The notes under the pieces were generated by a model that saw only the letters and a list, made by a program, of their open reading frames with translations, did not search any database and was not told the DNA's origin. DNA of 64,000 bases from Streptomyces sp. R21 (lineage in GTDB: Bacteria > Actinomycetota > Actinomycetes > Streptomycetales > Streptomycetaceae): contig NZ_CP163435.1 of the NCBI RefSeq assembly GCF_041051975.1, positions 3,224,001-3,288,000 on the forward strand, read 5' to 3'. Below, one piece after another: positions 33,218-43,183 of this stretch; position 1 is the stretch's first letter, and the number at the start of each line of letters is the position of its first letter. The translations under genes and the position numbers were made by a program.

Positions 33218-34387
33218 CTAGGTGAGGCCCGCCGTGCGGGCGCGTTCCACCGCCGGGCCGATCGCCTTGGCCACCGCCTCGACGTCCGCCTCCGTGGAGG
33301 TGTGGCCGAGGGAGAAGCGGAGGGTGCCGCGGGCCAGCTCGGGATCGGTGCCGGTGGCGAGGAGGACGTGGCTGGGCTGGGCCACTCCGGCGGTGCACGC
33401 GGAGCCGGTGGAGCACTCGATGCCCTGGGCGTCCAGAAGCAGCAGGAGCGAGTCGCCCTCGCAGCCGGGGAACGTGAAGTGCGCGTTGGCCGGGAGGCGG
33501 CCGCCGGGGGCCGGGTCGCCGCCGAGGATCGCGTCCGGTACGGCCTTGCGGACCGCCGTGATCAGGTCGTCCCGCAGCGCGCCGATCTCCCGGGCGAACC
33601 ACTCGCGCTGCTCGGCGGCGAGCCGGCCGGCGGCGGCGAACGAGGCGATCGCGGGCACGTCGAGGGTGCCGGAGCGGACGTGCCGCTCCTGGCCGCCGCC
33701 GTGCAGCACGGGTACGGGGCTGTACTCGCGGCCGAGGAGCAGCGCGCCGATGCCGTAGGGGCCGCCGATCTTGTGGCCGGAGACGGTCATCGCGGCGAGG
33801 CCGGAGGCGCCGAAGTCGACGGGGACCTGGCCGAAGGCCTGGACCGCGTCGGCGTGCAGCGGGACGCCGAACTCGGCGGCTGCGTCGGCCAGTTCACGGA
33901 CCGGCATGACCGTGCCGATCTCGTTGTTGGCCCACATCACGGTGGCGAGGGCCACGTCGTCGGGGTTGCGGGCGATGGCCTCGCGCAAAGCGTCGGGGTG
34001 GACTCTGCCGTACGCGTCCACCGGGAGGTACTCGACCGTGGCGCCCTCGTGCTCGCCGAGCCAGTGCACGGAGTCGAGGACGGCGTGGTGCTCGACGGGG
34101 CTCGCGAGGACCCGGGTGCGGGCCGGGTCGGCGTCGCGGCGGGCCCAGTACAGGCCCTTCACCGCGAGGTTGTCGGCCTCGGTGCCGCCGGAAGTGAAGA
34201 CCACCTCGCTGGGGCGGGCGGCGAGGGCGTCCGCCAGGGTTTCGCGGGACTCCTCAACCGTGCGGCGAGCGCGGCGGCCCGCGGCATGGAGGGAGGAGGC
34301 GTTGCCCGTGACGCCCAGTTGGGCGGTCAGGGCCTCTACCGCCTCGGGGAGCATCGGGGTGGTCGCGGCGTGGTCGAGGTAAGCCAT
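33218..34387 (-). CDS. Cysteine desulfurase
   Basis: A 389-residue PLP enzyme of the NifS/IscS class V aminotransferase family that releases sulfur from cysteine as a protein persulfide. The start [17 protein letters not shown] is characteristic; the PLP lysine is in [17 protein letters not shown] (near 203) and the mobile-loop catalytic cysteine in [11 protein letters not shown] (near 325), the group I arrangement. Proximity to mnmA, with one amidase gene between, suggests it feeds tRNA thiolation. The ATG at 34387 is the first with family sequence. Confidence 0.92.
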   Translation of the reverse strand: MAYLDHAATTPMLPEAVEALTAQLGVTGNASSLHAAGRRARRTVEESRETLADALAARPSEVVFTSGGTEADNLAVKGLYWARRDADPARTRVLASPVEHHAVLDSVHWLGEHEGATVEYLPVDAYGRVHPDALREAIARNPDDVALATVMWANNEIGTVMPVRELADAAAEFGVPLHADAVQAFGQVPVDFGASGLAAMTVSGHKIGGPYGIGALLLGREYSPVPVLHGGGQERHVRSGTLDVPAIASFAAAGRLAAEQREWFAREIGALRDDLITAVRKAVPDAILGGDPAPGGRLPANAHFTFPGCEGDSLLLLLDAQGIECSTGSACTAGVAQPSHVLLATGTDPELARGTLRFSLGHTSTEADVEAVAKAIGPAVERARTAGLT

Positions 34388-34508
34388 GGTGGGCCCGATT
34401 CTACGGGCCCGCTGTCCAACGGCCTCAGCCCCCACGAGTGAGGGTCGACCCGGGACCTACCCGGCGCTCGTGGCGCGGATGCGGAACGCATGCCCACAGC
34501 AAGGGCCG

Positions 34509-34778
34509 TCAGAAGCTCCAGGACACCGTGTTGTCGAAGTGCATGAAGCTGAGCAGGACGACCAGGTCGGCGATGCCCAGGGTGAGGCCGAGGTAGGCGC
34601 GGCCTCGGCGGGTGGTGCCGCGCCAGAGGGCGACGCCGGCCAGGGCGATGGCGATGGGGCCGAGGAAGAGGTTGAGGACGAGGAGGCCGAGCAGACCGAG
34701 GATGAAGGAGGCGACGGCCATGCCGTCGGCGTCCTTCGTGGCGGTCCGGCGGGCCGGGGTGGTGGCGGTGAGTTCCAT
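34509..34778 (-). CDS. Small DUF4190-like membrane protein
   Basis: An 89-residue protein with about 20 polar residues followed by two long hydrophobic segments: VASFILGLLGLLVLNLFLGP and LGLTLGIADLVVLLSF, joined by a GVALWRGTTRRGRAYLG-type loop. This is the DUF4190 pattern. The ATG at 34778 has GGGAG upstream. Function unknown. It lies 29 bp after another small membrane protein on the same strand and probably shares its promoter. Confidence 0.75.
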   Translation of the reverse strand: MELTATTPARRTATKDADGMAVASFILGLLGLLVLNLFLGPIAIALAGVALWRGTTRRGRAYLGLTLGIADLVVLLSFMHFDNTVSWSF

Positions 34779-34807
34779 GATGTGTCAGCTCCCGACGATC
34801 AGAACGA

Positions 34808-34975
34808 TCAGTTGGTCGAGGTGTGGCGCCGGCGGGCGTGCCGCTCGCGCAGGGCGAAGACGGCCAGCCAGACGCCGATGACGGCGGCGGCGACGAGGGT
34901 GAAGGAGAGCGGGGCATGGGCCACGGTGCCCATGACGACACCCAGCAGCAGAAGGGCGGCCACGAGGATCAGCAT
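34808..34975 (-). CDS. Very small two-helix membrane protein
   Basis: A 55-residue protein, MLILVAALLLLGVVMGTVAH followed by a second hydrophobic helix (FTLVAAAVIGVWLAVFAL) and a basic C-terminus RERHARRRH. The ATG at 34975 has GAGAGG six bases upstream, which favours it over the longer frame. Function unknown. It is divergent from the TetR regulator gene with a dyad between them, so it is a likely target of that regulator. Confidence 0.65.
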   Translation of the reverse strand: MLILVAALLLLGVVMGTVAHAPLSFTLVAAAVIGVWLAVFALRERHARRRHTSTN

Positions 34976-35035
34976 CGGATGCCTCTCGTTGAAGTCTCGG
35001 GTCGAGGCCCCGAATGTTTCGGGGACTTGACGTTT

Positions 35036-35067
35036 CAGTGAACGGTTGTAGTAACACTTGTTCACTG
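35036..35067. promoter_or_regulatory. Candidate operator between small membrane protein gene and tetR
   Basis: Perfect 8-base arms CAGTGAAC (35036-35043) and GTTCACTG (35060-35067) are separated by 16 bases; the right half also sits in AACACTTGTT. A second dyad, CAGTT-GTT-AACTG, lies at 35112-35124 just before the regulator start. AGTGAAC/GTTCACT half-sites resemble, from memory, sites of the FabR/DesT branch of TetR regulators. Confidence 0.5.
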
Positions 35068-35130
35068 ACTTATGAGTCTAGCGCGCCTCCCGGCTTCCCA
35101 ATCACGGAGAACAGTTGTTAACTGGATGAC

Positions 35131-35766
35131 ATGAGTCACACCCTCGGCATCCGACAGGTCCAGAAGCAGAAAACCCGACAGGCGCTCCTGGACGCCGCGT
35201 TGGAGCTCCTGGAGGAGCAGAGCCTGAGCAGCCTGGGCCTGCGCGAGGTCACCCGGGCCGTCGGAGTCGCGCCGACCGCCTTCTACCGGCACTTCCGCTC
35301 GACGGCGGACCTGGGCGTGGCACTCGTCGAGGAGGCGCTCGGCAGCCTGCACCGGATGATCGGCGACACCGTGTCCGCGGCCGACGACAGCAGTGAACGC
35401 ATAGCGCGTGCGGTCGACCTGATCGACCGCCACGTCCGCGCGTACCCCGCTCACGTCCGGTTCATCGCACGCGAGCGCAATGGCGGGGTCCAGCCGGTGC
35501 GGAAGGCGATCAGCGACCAACTGGCGCGGTTCGCCGAGGAGGTCAGGGCCGAGCTCGCCAAGCATCCGGAGTCGGAGGGGTGGAGCGACGGCGATCTGCT
35601 GATGCTCGCGGGCCTGTACGTCGACCAGATGCTGATGACGGCCTCGCTCTTCCTGGAGGCGCTGGAGGGCCCGGAGGAGGAGCGGGACCGGGTGGCCCGC
35701 GTGGCGAGCCGCCAGATGCTGCTGATCAGCATCGGCCGCCGCCACTGGCTGAGAGAGCTGGGGTAG
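35131..35766 (+). CDS. TetR-family regulator, FabR/DesT-like
   Basis: A 211-residue transcription factor. The N-terminal helix-turn-helix is visible in QKQKTRQALLDAALELLEEQ followed by LREVTRAVGVAPTAFYRHF. The C-terminal domain contains RFIARERNGG and is alike in layout to E. coli FabR and Pseudomonas DesT, which sense acyl-CoA saturation and control fatty-acid desaturation; this family link is from memory and motif likeness. No desaturase is adjacent. It is divergent from two small membrane protein genes. Confidence 0.85.
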   Translation: MSHTLGIRQVQKQKTRQALLDAALELLEEQSLSSLGLREVTRAVGVAPTAFYRHFRSTADLGVALVEEALGSLHRMIGDTVSAADDSSERIARAVDLIDRHVRAYPAHVRFIARERNGGVQPVRKAISDQLARFAEEVRAELAKHPESEGWSDGDLLMLAGLYVDQMLMTASLFLEALEGPEEERDRVARVASRQMLLISIGRRHWLRELG

Positions 35767-35837
35767 TCCGACACGGGCGGGCGCAGGGCCCGAGGCGGCG
35801 CACAGCCCGACCCAGGCCGGTGGAGAGTTCAACGCAC

Positions 35838-35874
35838 GCGGGCGGCACGCTCGTTCACCGAGCGTGCCGCCCGC
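35838..35874. terminator. Bidirectional terminator between tetR and the lipoprotein gene
   Basis: A perfect 16-bp stem (GCGGGCGGCACGCTCG and its complement) with a 5-base loop lies midway between the convergent genes ending at 35766 (+) and 35900 (-). Confidence 0.85.
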
Positions 35875-35899
35875 AGACGTACGACATTCAGGCCGGAAG

Positions 35900-36271
35900 T
35901 CAGCCCTGTGCCTGTTGCCCCTGCTGACCCTGCCCCTGCTGCCCGCCCGGGCCGCCACCGCAGCCACCGCCGCCCTGCCCGCCACCGCCGCCGGGCCCAC
36001 CGCTCGGCCCGCCCGACGGCATACCGGAAGGTGCACCCGACGGGGCCTTGCCCGTGGCCGCACCCGAAGGCGCACCGGACGGCATGCCCGACGGAGCGCC
36101 GCTGGGCCGGCCGGACGCGCCGCCACTCGGCATGCCGGAGGGCGCCTGGCAGTTCTGCTGCCCCGAGTTGCCGCTGTTGGAGGAGGACGAGTCGCCCGAG
36201 CCGCAGGCCGCGAGGAGGGGTGCGAGGGCGAGCAGGGCGACGACGGGGACGAGCCGTGCGCGACGCTTCAT
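35900..36271 (-). CDS. PSG-repeat, Gly-rich small lipoprotein
   Basis: A 123-residue predicted lipoprotein. The signal peptide ends in LLAACG with C23 as the lipidated residue. A Ser/Asn linker follows, then about nine Pro-Ser-Gly triplets (PSGMPSGGASG, PSGAPSGMPSG) and a Gly/Gln tail. No fold or enzyme motif is visible; C41 and C104 could pair. The ATG at 36271 follows GGGAG. An elongated, disordered cell-surface or spacer role is one guess. Repeats suggest variable length among strains. Confidence 0.7.
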   Translation of the reverse strand: MKRRARLVPVVALLALAPLLAACGSGDSSSSNSGNSGQQNCQAPSGMPSGGASGRPSGAPSGMPSGAPSGAATGKAPSGAPSGMPSGGPSGGPGGGGGQGGGGCGGGPGGQQGQGQQGQQAQG

Positions 36272-36376
36272 GAGGGTAACTCCCAGTCAAGTCACGGGAA
36301 CCGGTGGTTCAGTGGGGGGCCAGCGGACCAGATCCACGTAGGGCCCGGCTGTGCCGTTCCTGTGGCTTGCTGTGGA

Positions 36377-37360
36377 TCAACGGGCCCCGGGTGAGGGCGA
36401 TTCGTCCGCATAGCGGGCGGCGATGACGGCGGCCCCCTCGGCCAGGTGGGCGCGCACCTCGGGAGGCGAGATGACCTCCAGCCCGTCGACGAAGGCCAGC
36501 AGGGAGCGGGCCTCGCGGACATCGCCGTACGACAGCCGGGCGGTCACCCACTCGCTCTCGCCGTCGTCCTCGGGCAGTTCCGCGAGAGCGGAGGCGGTGA
36601 GCCGCAGGAACAGGTCGAGGCGGGAGCGCTGTACCCGAACCGTGACATCGATTCCGCCTGGCCGCTCCTCCACCTGGCGCCTCAGCACCTCCCAGGCGTC
36701 GGCGAGTTCGACGCCCGGGCGTCGCTTCACGGGGTCCGGGAGGAGCGTCGCCGACCGCACCCGGTCGGCGCGGAAGAGCCGCGGGGCGGCGCGCCGGTCG
36801 GCGACGAGGTACCAGACGCCCGCCTTCGAGACGAGCCCGTACGGGTCGACGGTGTAGCTGCTCGGTTCCTTCCGGCCGCTGTGCCGATAGCGCAGCCTCA
36901 GGCGCCGGTCGGCGAACACCGCGTCCTGGAGCACCTCCAGGTCGACGGCGGGCTGCGGTCCGCCGTTCCACCGGGTCGCGTCGACGAGGACCCGTCGGCT
37001 GGTGGCTTCGGCGGCCGGCCGGTGCGGGGCGGGCAGCGCGGCCATCACCTTGCGCAGCGCCGAGCCGAGCGCCGCGTCCAGACCGAGGGCGGCGTGCGCG
37101 CCCTGCGCGGCCAGGATGAACAGGGCCCGGGACTCGTCGGCGGTCAACCCCGTGACGTCCGTACGGAATCCGGCGAGCAGCTCGATGCCGCCGTGCCGCC
37201 CGCGCTCTGCGTACACCGGGACGCCGGAGGCCGACAGGGCCTCGATGTCGCGGTAGATGGTGCGCACCGACACCTCCAGGCGGCCCGCGAGTTCATGGGC
37301 CGGGACGCGGCCGCGGGTCTGCAGCAGCAGGAGGATCGAGAGCAGGCGGTCCGACTTCAC
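36377..37360 (-). CDS. WYL-domain transcriptional regulator (YafY/DeoR-type HTH)
   Basis: A 327-residue regulator: N-terminal HTH_11 (VKSDRLLSILLLLQTRGRV to VSVRTIYRDIEALSASG), then a WYL sensor domain (VDPYGLVSKAGVWYLVADR near residue 180) and a C-terminal WCX-type extension. Many members bind nucleotides or single-stranded nucleic acid, but the ligand is unknown here. The GTG at 37360 (VKSDRLL) fits the family start. It lies 87 bp after the thioesterase gene on the same strand. Confidence 0.85.
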   Translation of the reverse strand: MKSDRLLSILLLLQTRGRVPAHELAGRLEVSVRTIYRDIEALSASGVPVYAERGRHGGIELLAGFRTDVTGLTADESRALFILAAQGAHAALGLDAALGSALRKVMAALPAPHRPAAEATSRRVLVDATRWNGGPQPAVDLEVLQDAVFADRRLRLRYRHSGRKEPSSYTVDPYGLVSKAGVWYLVADRRAAPRLFRADRVRSATLLPDPVKRRPGVELADAWEVLRRQVEERPGGIDVTVRVQRSRLDLFLRLTASALAELPEDDGESEWVTARLSYGDVREARSLLAFVDGLEVISPPEVRAHLAEGAAVIAARYADESPSPGAR

Positions 37361-37447
37361 GGCACCAGGATTCCGCCGCGCGGGGAGGCCGGGCAAATGC
37401 CCGGCCCCGAACCGGCGGAGTTCTCTTACGCCGACGGGCGCCGCGGA

Positions 37448-38344
37448 TCAGCCGAGGCGGACCCGGGCGAGCTGGCGGGACTGGGCGACCAGCCGGTCCG
37501 CGCTGTCCCAGACCTCGGCGTCCTCCTCCAGGAAGCCGCCGGCGAGGTTGCGGGTGGTGATGGAGACGCGCAGCGGGCCCGGTGCCGGACGGGAGCGCAC
37601 ATGCACGGTGAGTTCGACGGTCGGCACCCAGCCGGAGATGCCGATCTCGAAGGCGGTCGGCGGCAGCGCGTCGACCGCGAGCAGCAGCGAGAGGGGGTCG
37701 GGGTCGCGGCCGTCGGCGAGGCCGAACCAGGAGCGCATCTCGCCCTTGCCGGAGGGCGATCCGAGGGCCCAGCCGAGGGTCGACGGGTCGAGCTTGAGCA
37801 TCAGCCGGTCGGCGATGGCCGAGCTGCCGTCGACCGGAGCCGGTCCGTCCTCGGGCCCGAAGCACTGGTCCATGGGCGGGAACGCGGGCGGCTTCGCCGT
37901 CGTACGGACGTCGTCGGGCAGGGTGTCGAGGTCGCCGTAGGAGGCGAGGACACGGATCCGCTCGATCTCGCGGCCCTGGTCGTCGTACTGGAACAGGGAC
38001 GCCTGGCCGGTCGAGAGGGTGCGGCCGGTCCGTACGACGTCGGTGCGCACGACGGCCGGGCCCGGCTGGGACGCGGTCAGGTAGTGCGCGGAGATCGTGA
38101 ACGGGTCGGCGTGCGGCAGGGCGTCCGCGAGGGCCCGGCCGAGGACGGCGAGCAGATAGCCGCCGTTGACGGCGCTGATGATCGTCCACCCGGCGGAGAG
38201 GTCGATGTCGTACACGCCGGGCTCGCGACGGGTGACCGCGGTGTCGCGGTCGAACTCGCTGTCGCCGATCGTGGCTCGCGATGGGGGTCCCCCCGCTCGA
38301 GCGAAGCCGAGAGTGGGAGCCTGTACGGAAGCTGCTTCTGGCAT
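37448..38344 (-). CDS. Acyl-CoA thioesterase-like (double hotdog) protein
   Basis: A protein of up to 298 residues with the TesB/4HBT_3 double-hotdog architecture. Segments SAGWTIISAVNGGYLLAVLGRAL and ISAHYLTASQPGPAVV form the first hotdog; PAPGPLRVSITTRNLAGGF is in the second. It probably hydrolyses acyl-CoA. The N-terminal 33 residues look alien because a common Streptomyces dispersed repeat (about 38280-38322) falls there, so the start (ATG 38344) is uncertain; the family-like part begins at IGDSEFDRDTAV. No Shine-Dalgarno sequence precedes ATG 38344. Confidence 0.78.
   Translation of the reverse strand: MPEAASVQAPTLGFARAGGPPSRATIGDSEFDRDTAVTRREPGVYDIDLSAGWTIISAVNGGYLLAVLGRALADALPHADPFTISAHYLTASQPGPAVVRTDVVRTGRTLSTGQASLFQYDDQGREIERIRVLASYGDLDTLPDDVRTTAKPPAFPPMDQCFGPEDGPAPVDGSSAIADRLMLKLDPSTLGWALGSPSGKGEMRSWFGLADGRDPDPLSLLLAVDALPPTAFEIGISGWVPTVELTVHVRSRPAPGPLRVSITTRNLAGGFLEEDAEVWDSADRLVAQSRQLARVRLG
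38280..38322. repeat. Streptomyces dispersed repeat
   Basis: The string GGGGGTCCCCCCGCTCGAG, continuing to GCCGAGAGTGGGAG, is recognisable (from memory) as an element found many times between genes in Streptomyces genomes. Here it lies at the 5' end of the thioesterase reading frame rather than between genes. Confidence 0.65.
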
Positions 38345-38479
38345 GGCTGAACGGTACAACAGGTAATTACTAAGCGGTAGCTTTGCTCGGGCGAGGACTT
38401 GGTGAGACCCGGGCAATTTCCTGGTAAGTGTCCGCACTCGTCCATAAACCGATGTCCTGACCGCGCCGTCTGTAGGGAC
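38345..38479. promoter_or_regulatory. Divergent promoter region with short dyads
   Basis: The 135-bp gap between the thioesterase (-) and esterase (+) genes holds an 8-bp palindrome GTAATTAC (38363-38370) followed at once by AAGC-GGTA-GCTT. The A/T-rich dyad in a GC-rich genome suggests a promoter or regulator site serving one or both genes. No gene is seen here. Confidence 0.35.
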
Positions 38480-39697
38480 ATGAGCCTCACCGGGACCGCG
38501 TTCCTCTACACGCTGATCGTGCTGTCCGTCGTCGCCGTCGTGCTCCCGCTCGTCCTGTGGTCGCGGATCCGGGGGCCGAAACTCCTGCGCGCCCCGGCCC
38601 GGGTGCTGATGGTGCTGTTCGCCCAGGGCACGGCGGTCGCCCTCGTCTTCGTGCTGGTCAACAACGAGAACAACCTCTATGACAACTGGGCCGACCTGCT
38701 CGGCACCGGCAACCACGTCCAACAGGCCGCGAACCTGGGCGCCGACGGCACCGGCGGCATCGCGCTGAAACGATTGCCCAAGGTCCGCCAGCAGTTCACC
38801 CCGACCCGCCTCGACGGTGTGCGCGTCACCCAGCTCAAGGGCCGGGTGTCGGGCGTGAACGCCGAGGTCTACGTCTCGCTGCCGCCCCAGTACGACGAGC
38901 CCGCCTACCGCCACCACAGGTTCCCCGTGGTCGAGCTGCTGCCGGGCTACCCGGGCTCGGCGAAGGCGTGGTTCGGCTCGCTGAAGGCACGTGAGCAGCT
39001 GCTGCCGCCGATGCGCAGCGGCCGCGTGGCGCCGTTCATCCTGGTCGCACCGCGCACCAATCTGCTGGCCGGGGTGGACACGGGCTGCGCGAACATCCCG
39101 GGCACGGTGAACGCCGACAGCTGGCTCAGCGTCGACGTGCCCAAGATGGTCACGGACAACTTCCGGGCCCAGGCCGCGCCCCAGGGCTGGGCGGTCGCCG
39201 GGTACTCGGCGGGCGCGCACTGCGCGGTGAAGCTGGCGGTGGCGCACCCGGACCGCTACCGGGCCGCGATCGGCATGTCCGGCTACAACGACCCGATCGG
39301 CGAACGCGCCTCGCTCGCCGCGCAGACCCCGGCCCTGCGTGCCGCCAACAACCCCTACCTGCTGCTCGGGGGAGCCCGTACGCCGCCGCGGATCGCGCTC
39401 TACATCTCCGGACAGCCGGGCGACGGTTACGAGGCGGGCGTGGCCCTGCGGCAGATCGCGAAGGCTCCGACGACCGTGCACGTGGTGTACGTGCCGCGCA
39501 GCGCGGGCGGCCACACCATGGCGCTGTGGGAGCCGCAGGTGACGCCGGCGTTCCGCTGGCTCACCGAGGAGATGGGCCAGAGCCGCGCCGGGAGCGGGAG
39601 CGGGACTACTCCTCGCGCACCGTCGAGCGACGGTTCCAGGCACGCGGCGCTCGCCAGTGGAACTTCATCGCGAGCAGGCGCAGTACGAAGGCCGTGA
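38480..39697 (+). CDS. Membrane-anchored alpha/beta-hydrolase esterase
   Basis: A 405-residue protein with two N-terminal membrane helices (LYTLIVLSVVAVVLPLVL and VLMVLFAQGTAVALVFVL), then an extracytoplasmic alpha/beta-hydrolase domain of the esterase D/mycolyltransferase type. The nucleophile elbow is AVAGYSAGAHCAV (near residue 240), and the catalytic His is probably in SAGGHTMALWEP. The last 35 residues (Ser/Gly/Arg-rich) are translated from DNA antisense to the convergent channel gene and look non-family. The ATG at 38480 follows TAGGGAC closely. The substrate is unknown. Confidence 0.82.
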   Translation: MSLTGTAFLYTLIVLSVVAVVLPLVLWSRIRGPKLLRAPARVLMVLFAQGTAVALVFVLVNNENNLYDNWADLLGTGNHVQQAANLGADGTGGIALKRLPKVRQQFTPTRLDGVRVTQLKGRVSGVNAEVYVSLPPQYDEPAYRHHRFPVVELLPGYPGSAKAWFGSLKAREQLLPPMRSGRVAPFILVAPRTNLLAGVDTGCANIPGTVNADSWLSVDVPKMVTDNFRAQAAPQGWAVAGYSAGAHCAVKLAVAHPDRYRAAIGMSGYNDPIGERASLAAQTPALRAANNPYLLLGGARTPPRIALYISGQPGDGYEAGVALRQIAKAPTTVHVVYVPRSAGGHTMALWEPQVTPAFRWLTEEMGQSRAGSGSGTTPRAPSSDGSRHAALASGTSSRAGAVRRP

Positions 39698-40262
39698 CGG
39701 CGGCGAGGCCGCCGGTGAACGGGCCCAGCGCGTCGTAGCGGATGCACAGCACCACCATCGTGGCGCCGACCATCGCGGGCACGGCGTAGAGGTCGCGGTC
39801 CCAACGCAGCAGCGACGGCACCTCGTTGGCGAGCACGTCGCGCAGCACACCGCCGCCGACGGCGGTCGCGAGGCCGAGGGTGGCCGACGCGGTGAGGCTC
39901 AGCCCGTACTCGTACGCCTTCATGGTGCCCGAGACGCAGAAGAGGCCGAGGCCGGCCGCGTCGAAGACATTGACGCCGACCTGGATGCGCTCCACCTGCG
40001 GGTGGAGGAAGAAGACGAGCAGGGCGGCGAGCAGCGGGGTGAGGAAGTACCCCTGGTCCGAGAACGCGGCCGGCGGTACGGCGCCGATGACGAGGTCGCG
40101 GAACATCCCTCCGCCCAGCGCGGTCACCTCGGCGAGGACGGCGATGCCGAAGACGTCGAAGTTCTTGCGGACGGCCAGCAGCGCGCCGGAGATCGCGAAG
40201 ACGAAGATCCCGACCAGATCGAGCGTGTGCTGGACGGAGGGACTGAAGAGTTGCTGGAGCAC
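39606..40262 (-). CDS. Trimeric intracellular cation (TRIC)-type channel / UPF0126 protein
   Basis: A 218-residue protein with seven predicted helices arranged as two three-helix repeats, the UPF0126/TRIC fold. Both glycine-rich signatures are present: TALGGGMFRDLVIG (near residue 48) and TAVGGGVLRDVLANEVP (near 133). Prokaryotic relatives conduct potassium in the characterised cases; some bacterial members are linked to glycine transport. The GTG at 40262 is chosen. The last 92 bp overlap, in antisense, the 3' end of the esterase gene. Confidence 0.9.
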   Translation of the reverse strand: MLQQLFSPSVQHTLDLVGIFVFAISGALLAVRKNFDVFGIAVLAEVTALGGGMFRDLVIGAVPPAAFSDQGYFLTPLLAALLVFFLHPQVERIQVGVNVFDAAGLGLFCVSGTMKAYEYGLSLTASATLGLATAVGGGVLRDVLANEVPSLLRWDRDLYAVPAMVGATMVVLCIRYDALGPFTGGLAAVTAFVLRLLAMKFHWRAPRAWNRRSTVREE

Positions 40263-40309
40263 CCCGACATTCTCACCCAGCGCCGGGCGTGCACCTTACA
40301 AAGAAAGGC

Positions 40310-41701
40310 CTACAGGGCAGGTTTCCCTGGGGTGAACAGCCAGGTCTGGAACAGGTCGTCGAGCTGCTGTCCGCTGATCTTCTCGGCGAGGCGGATGAAG
40401 TCGTCCGTGTTGGCGTTGCCGTACTTGTGGATCTTCGTCCAGGTGGGCAGCAGCTTGAAGAACGCGGTGTCGCCGATGCGTTCGCGCAGCATCTGGAGCG
40501 TCATCGCGCCGCGCTGGTAGACCCCCGAGGCGAACATCGTGTCGCGCTGCGGGTCGCCGACGACCGTCTGCCAGAAGGCGGAGTCGGCGGGGCGGGAGTT
40601 GTAGCCTGCGAGGAAGGAGTCGTGGGCCGAGCGGACGCCCTGGTGCTCGGTCCACAGCCACTGGGCGTAGGTCGCGAAGCCCTCGTTGAGCCAGATGTCC
40701 TTCCAGCGCTCCACCGAGACGGAGTCGCCGAACCACTGGTGGGCCAGCTCGTGCACGATGGTCTGCTCGGAGCGCACCGCCGAGTAGGCGGGCTTCGACT
40801 GGACCTCCAGCGAGAACCCGGCCTCCGGCATGTCGTCGACGATCGCCCCCGTCTCCTCGAAGGGGTACGGGCCGAAGACCTGCGACCAGTAGTCGGTGGC
40901 CGCGGCGGTGACTGCGTACACGTCGACGGCGTTGCTGTTGGCGAGCACCGGGTCGATGGCGACGTAGATGGGCGTGCCGCCGGGGGTGGTCCCCGTCTTC
41001 ACGTCGAACTTGCCGATGGTCGCGGTCGCGAGATACGTCGCCATGGGCTTGCTCTCGCGCCAGTGCGTGAAGGTCTGGTCGCCCTTGTCGTACGTCGATA
41101 TCAGCCGGCCGTTGGAGACGCCGGTCAGGCCCTTGGGGGCCTTGATACGGATGTCGTAGGTGGCCTTGTCGTCCGGATGGTCGCTGGACGGGAACCAGGT
41201 GGAGGCGGCGTTGGGCTCGCAGACGACGAAGACACCGTCGGCGGTCTTCATCCAGCCGTAGTTGGAGCCGAACACGATGGGCCCGCCGAGGGGTTCGGGG
41301 ACGCCGCCGTAGGTCACGGTGACCGTGAAGTTCTTTCCCTTGGCCAGGACGCCGCGCGGGGTGATGCGGATCTCGTCGCCCTCGCGGACGAACTTCGCGG
41401 GTCTGCCGTTCACTTCGATGCGCGTGACCTCCAGCTTCTGGAGGTCCAGGTCGAAGGAGGTGAGGCTCTGGGTGGCGCGGGCCGTGAGCGTCGTACGGCC
41501 GTCGAGGCGGTCGGTGTCGGGGTTGTACGCCACGTCGAGGTCGTAGTGACGGGCGTCGAAGCCGCCGTTGCCGAGCTGGGGGAAGTAGGTGTCACCGATG
41601 CCGTCGGCGCCGGGTGACGGGGCCGACGATGCCGCGATGACGAGGAAGGAGGCCGCCGCGGTCGCGAGGGCCCCCCAACGTGCCGAACGGGAGAGTGCCA
41701 T
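40310..41701 (-). CDS. Secreted M1-family zinc metallopeptidase
   Basis: A 463-residue peptidase with a signal sequence (about residues 1-30, ending near SSAPSPGADG). The gluzincin motif HELAHQWFGD is followed 18 residues on by WLNEGFATY, giving the third zinc ligand. The usual GxMEN exopeptidase loop is represented by a divergent GFSLEVQSKP, as in a subgroup of bacterial M1 proteins. It lacks the large C-terminal helical domain of aminopeptidase N. Start ATG 41701 follows GAAGGGA. It probably acts on peptides outside the cell, beside an oligopeptide importer. Confidence 0.88.
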   Translation of the reverse strand: MALSRSARWGALATAAASFLVIAASSAPSPGADGIGDTYFPQLGNGGFDARHYDLDVAYNPDTDRLDGRTTLTARATQSLTSFDLDLQKLEVTRIEVNGRPAKFVREGDEIRITPRGVLAKGKNFTVTVTYGGVPEPLGGPIVFGSNYGWMKTADGVFVVCEPNAASTWFPSSDHPDDKATYDIRIKAPKGLTGVSNGRLISTYDKGDQTFTHWRESKPMATYLATATIGKFDVKTGTTPGGTPIYVAIDPVLANSNAVDVYAVTAAATDYWSQVFGPYPFEETGAIVDDMPEAGFSLEVQSKPAYSAVRSEQTIVHELAHQWFGDSVSVERWKDIWLNEGFATYAQWLWTEHQGVRSAHDSFLAGYNSRPADSAFWQTVVGDPQRDTMFASGVYQRGAMTLQMLRERIGDTAFFKLLPTWTKIHKYGNANTDDFIRLAEKISGQQLDDLFQTWLFTPGKPAL

Positions 41702-41797
41702 GAGCGTCCCTTCGAGCGTGTTCCGATGAAGACGGACACGCGAGACTCTGCACTCTCCCGTTCGGGCATGGACATGACTTTGCCGAATCGTCATGGC

Positions 41798-43179
<1,382 letters not shown>

Positions 43180-43183
<4 letters not shown>

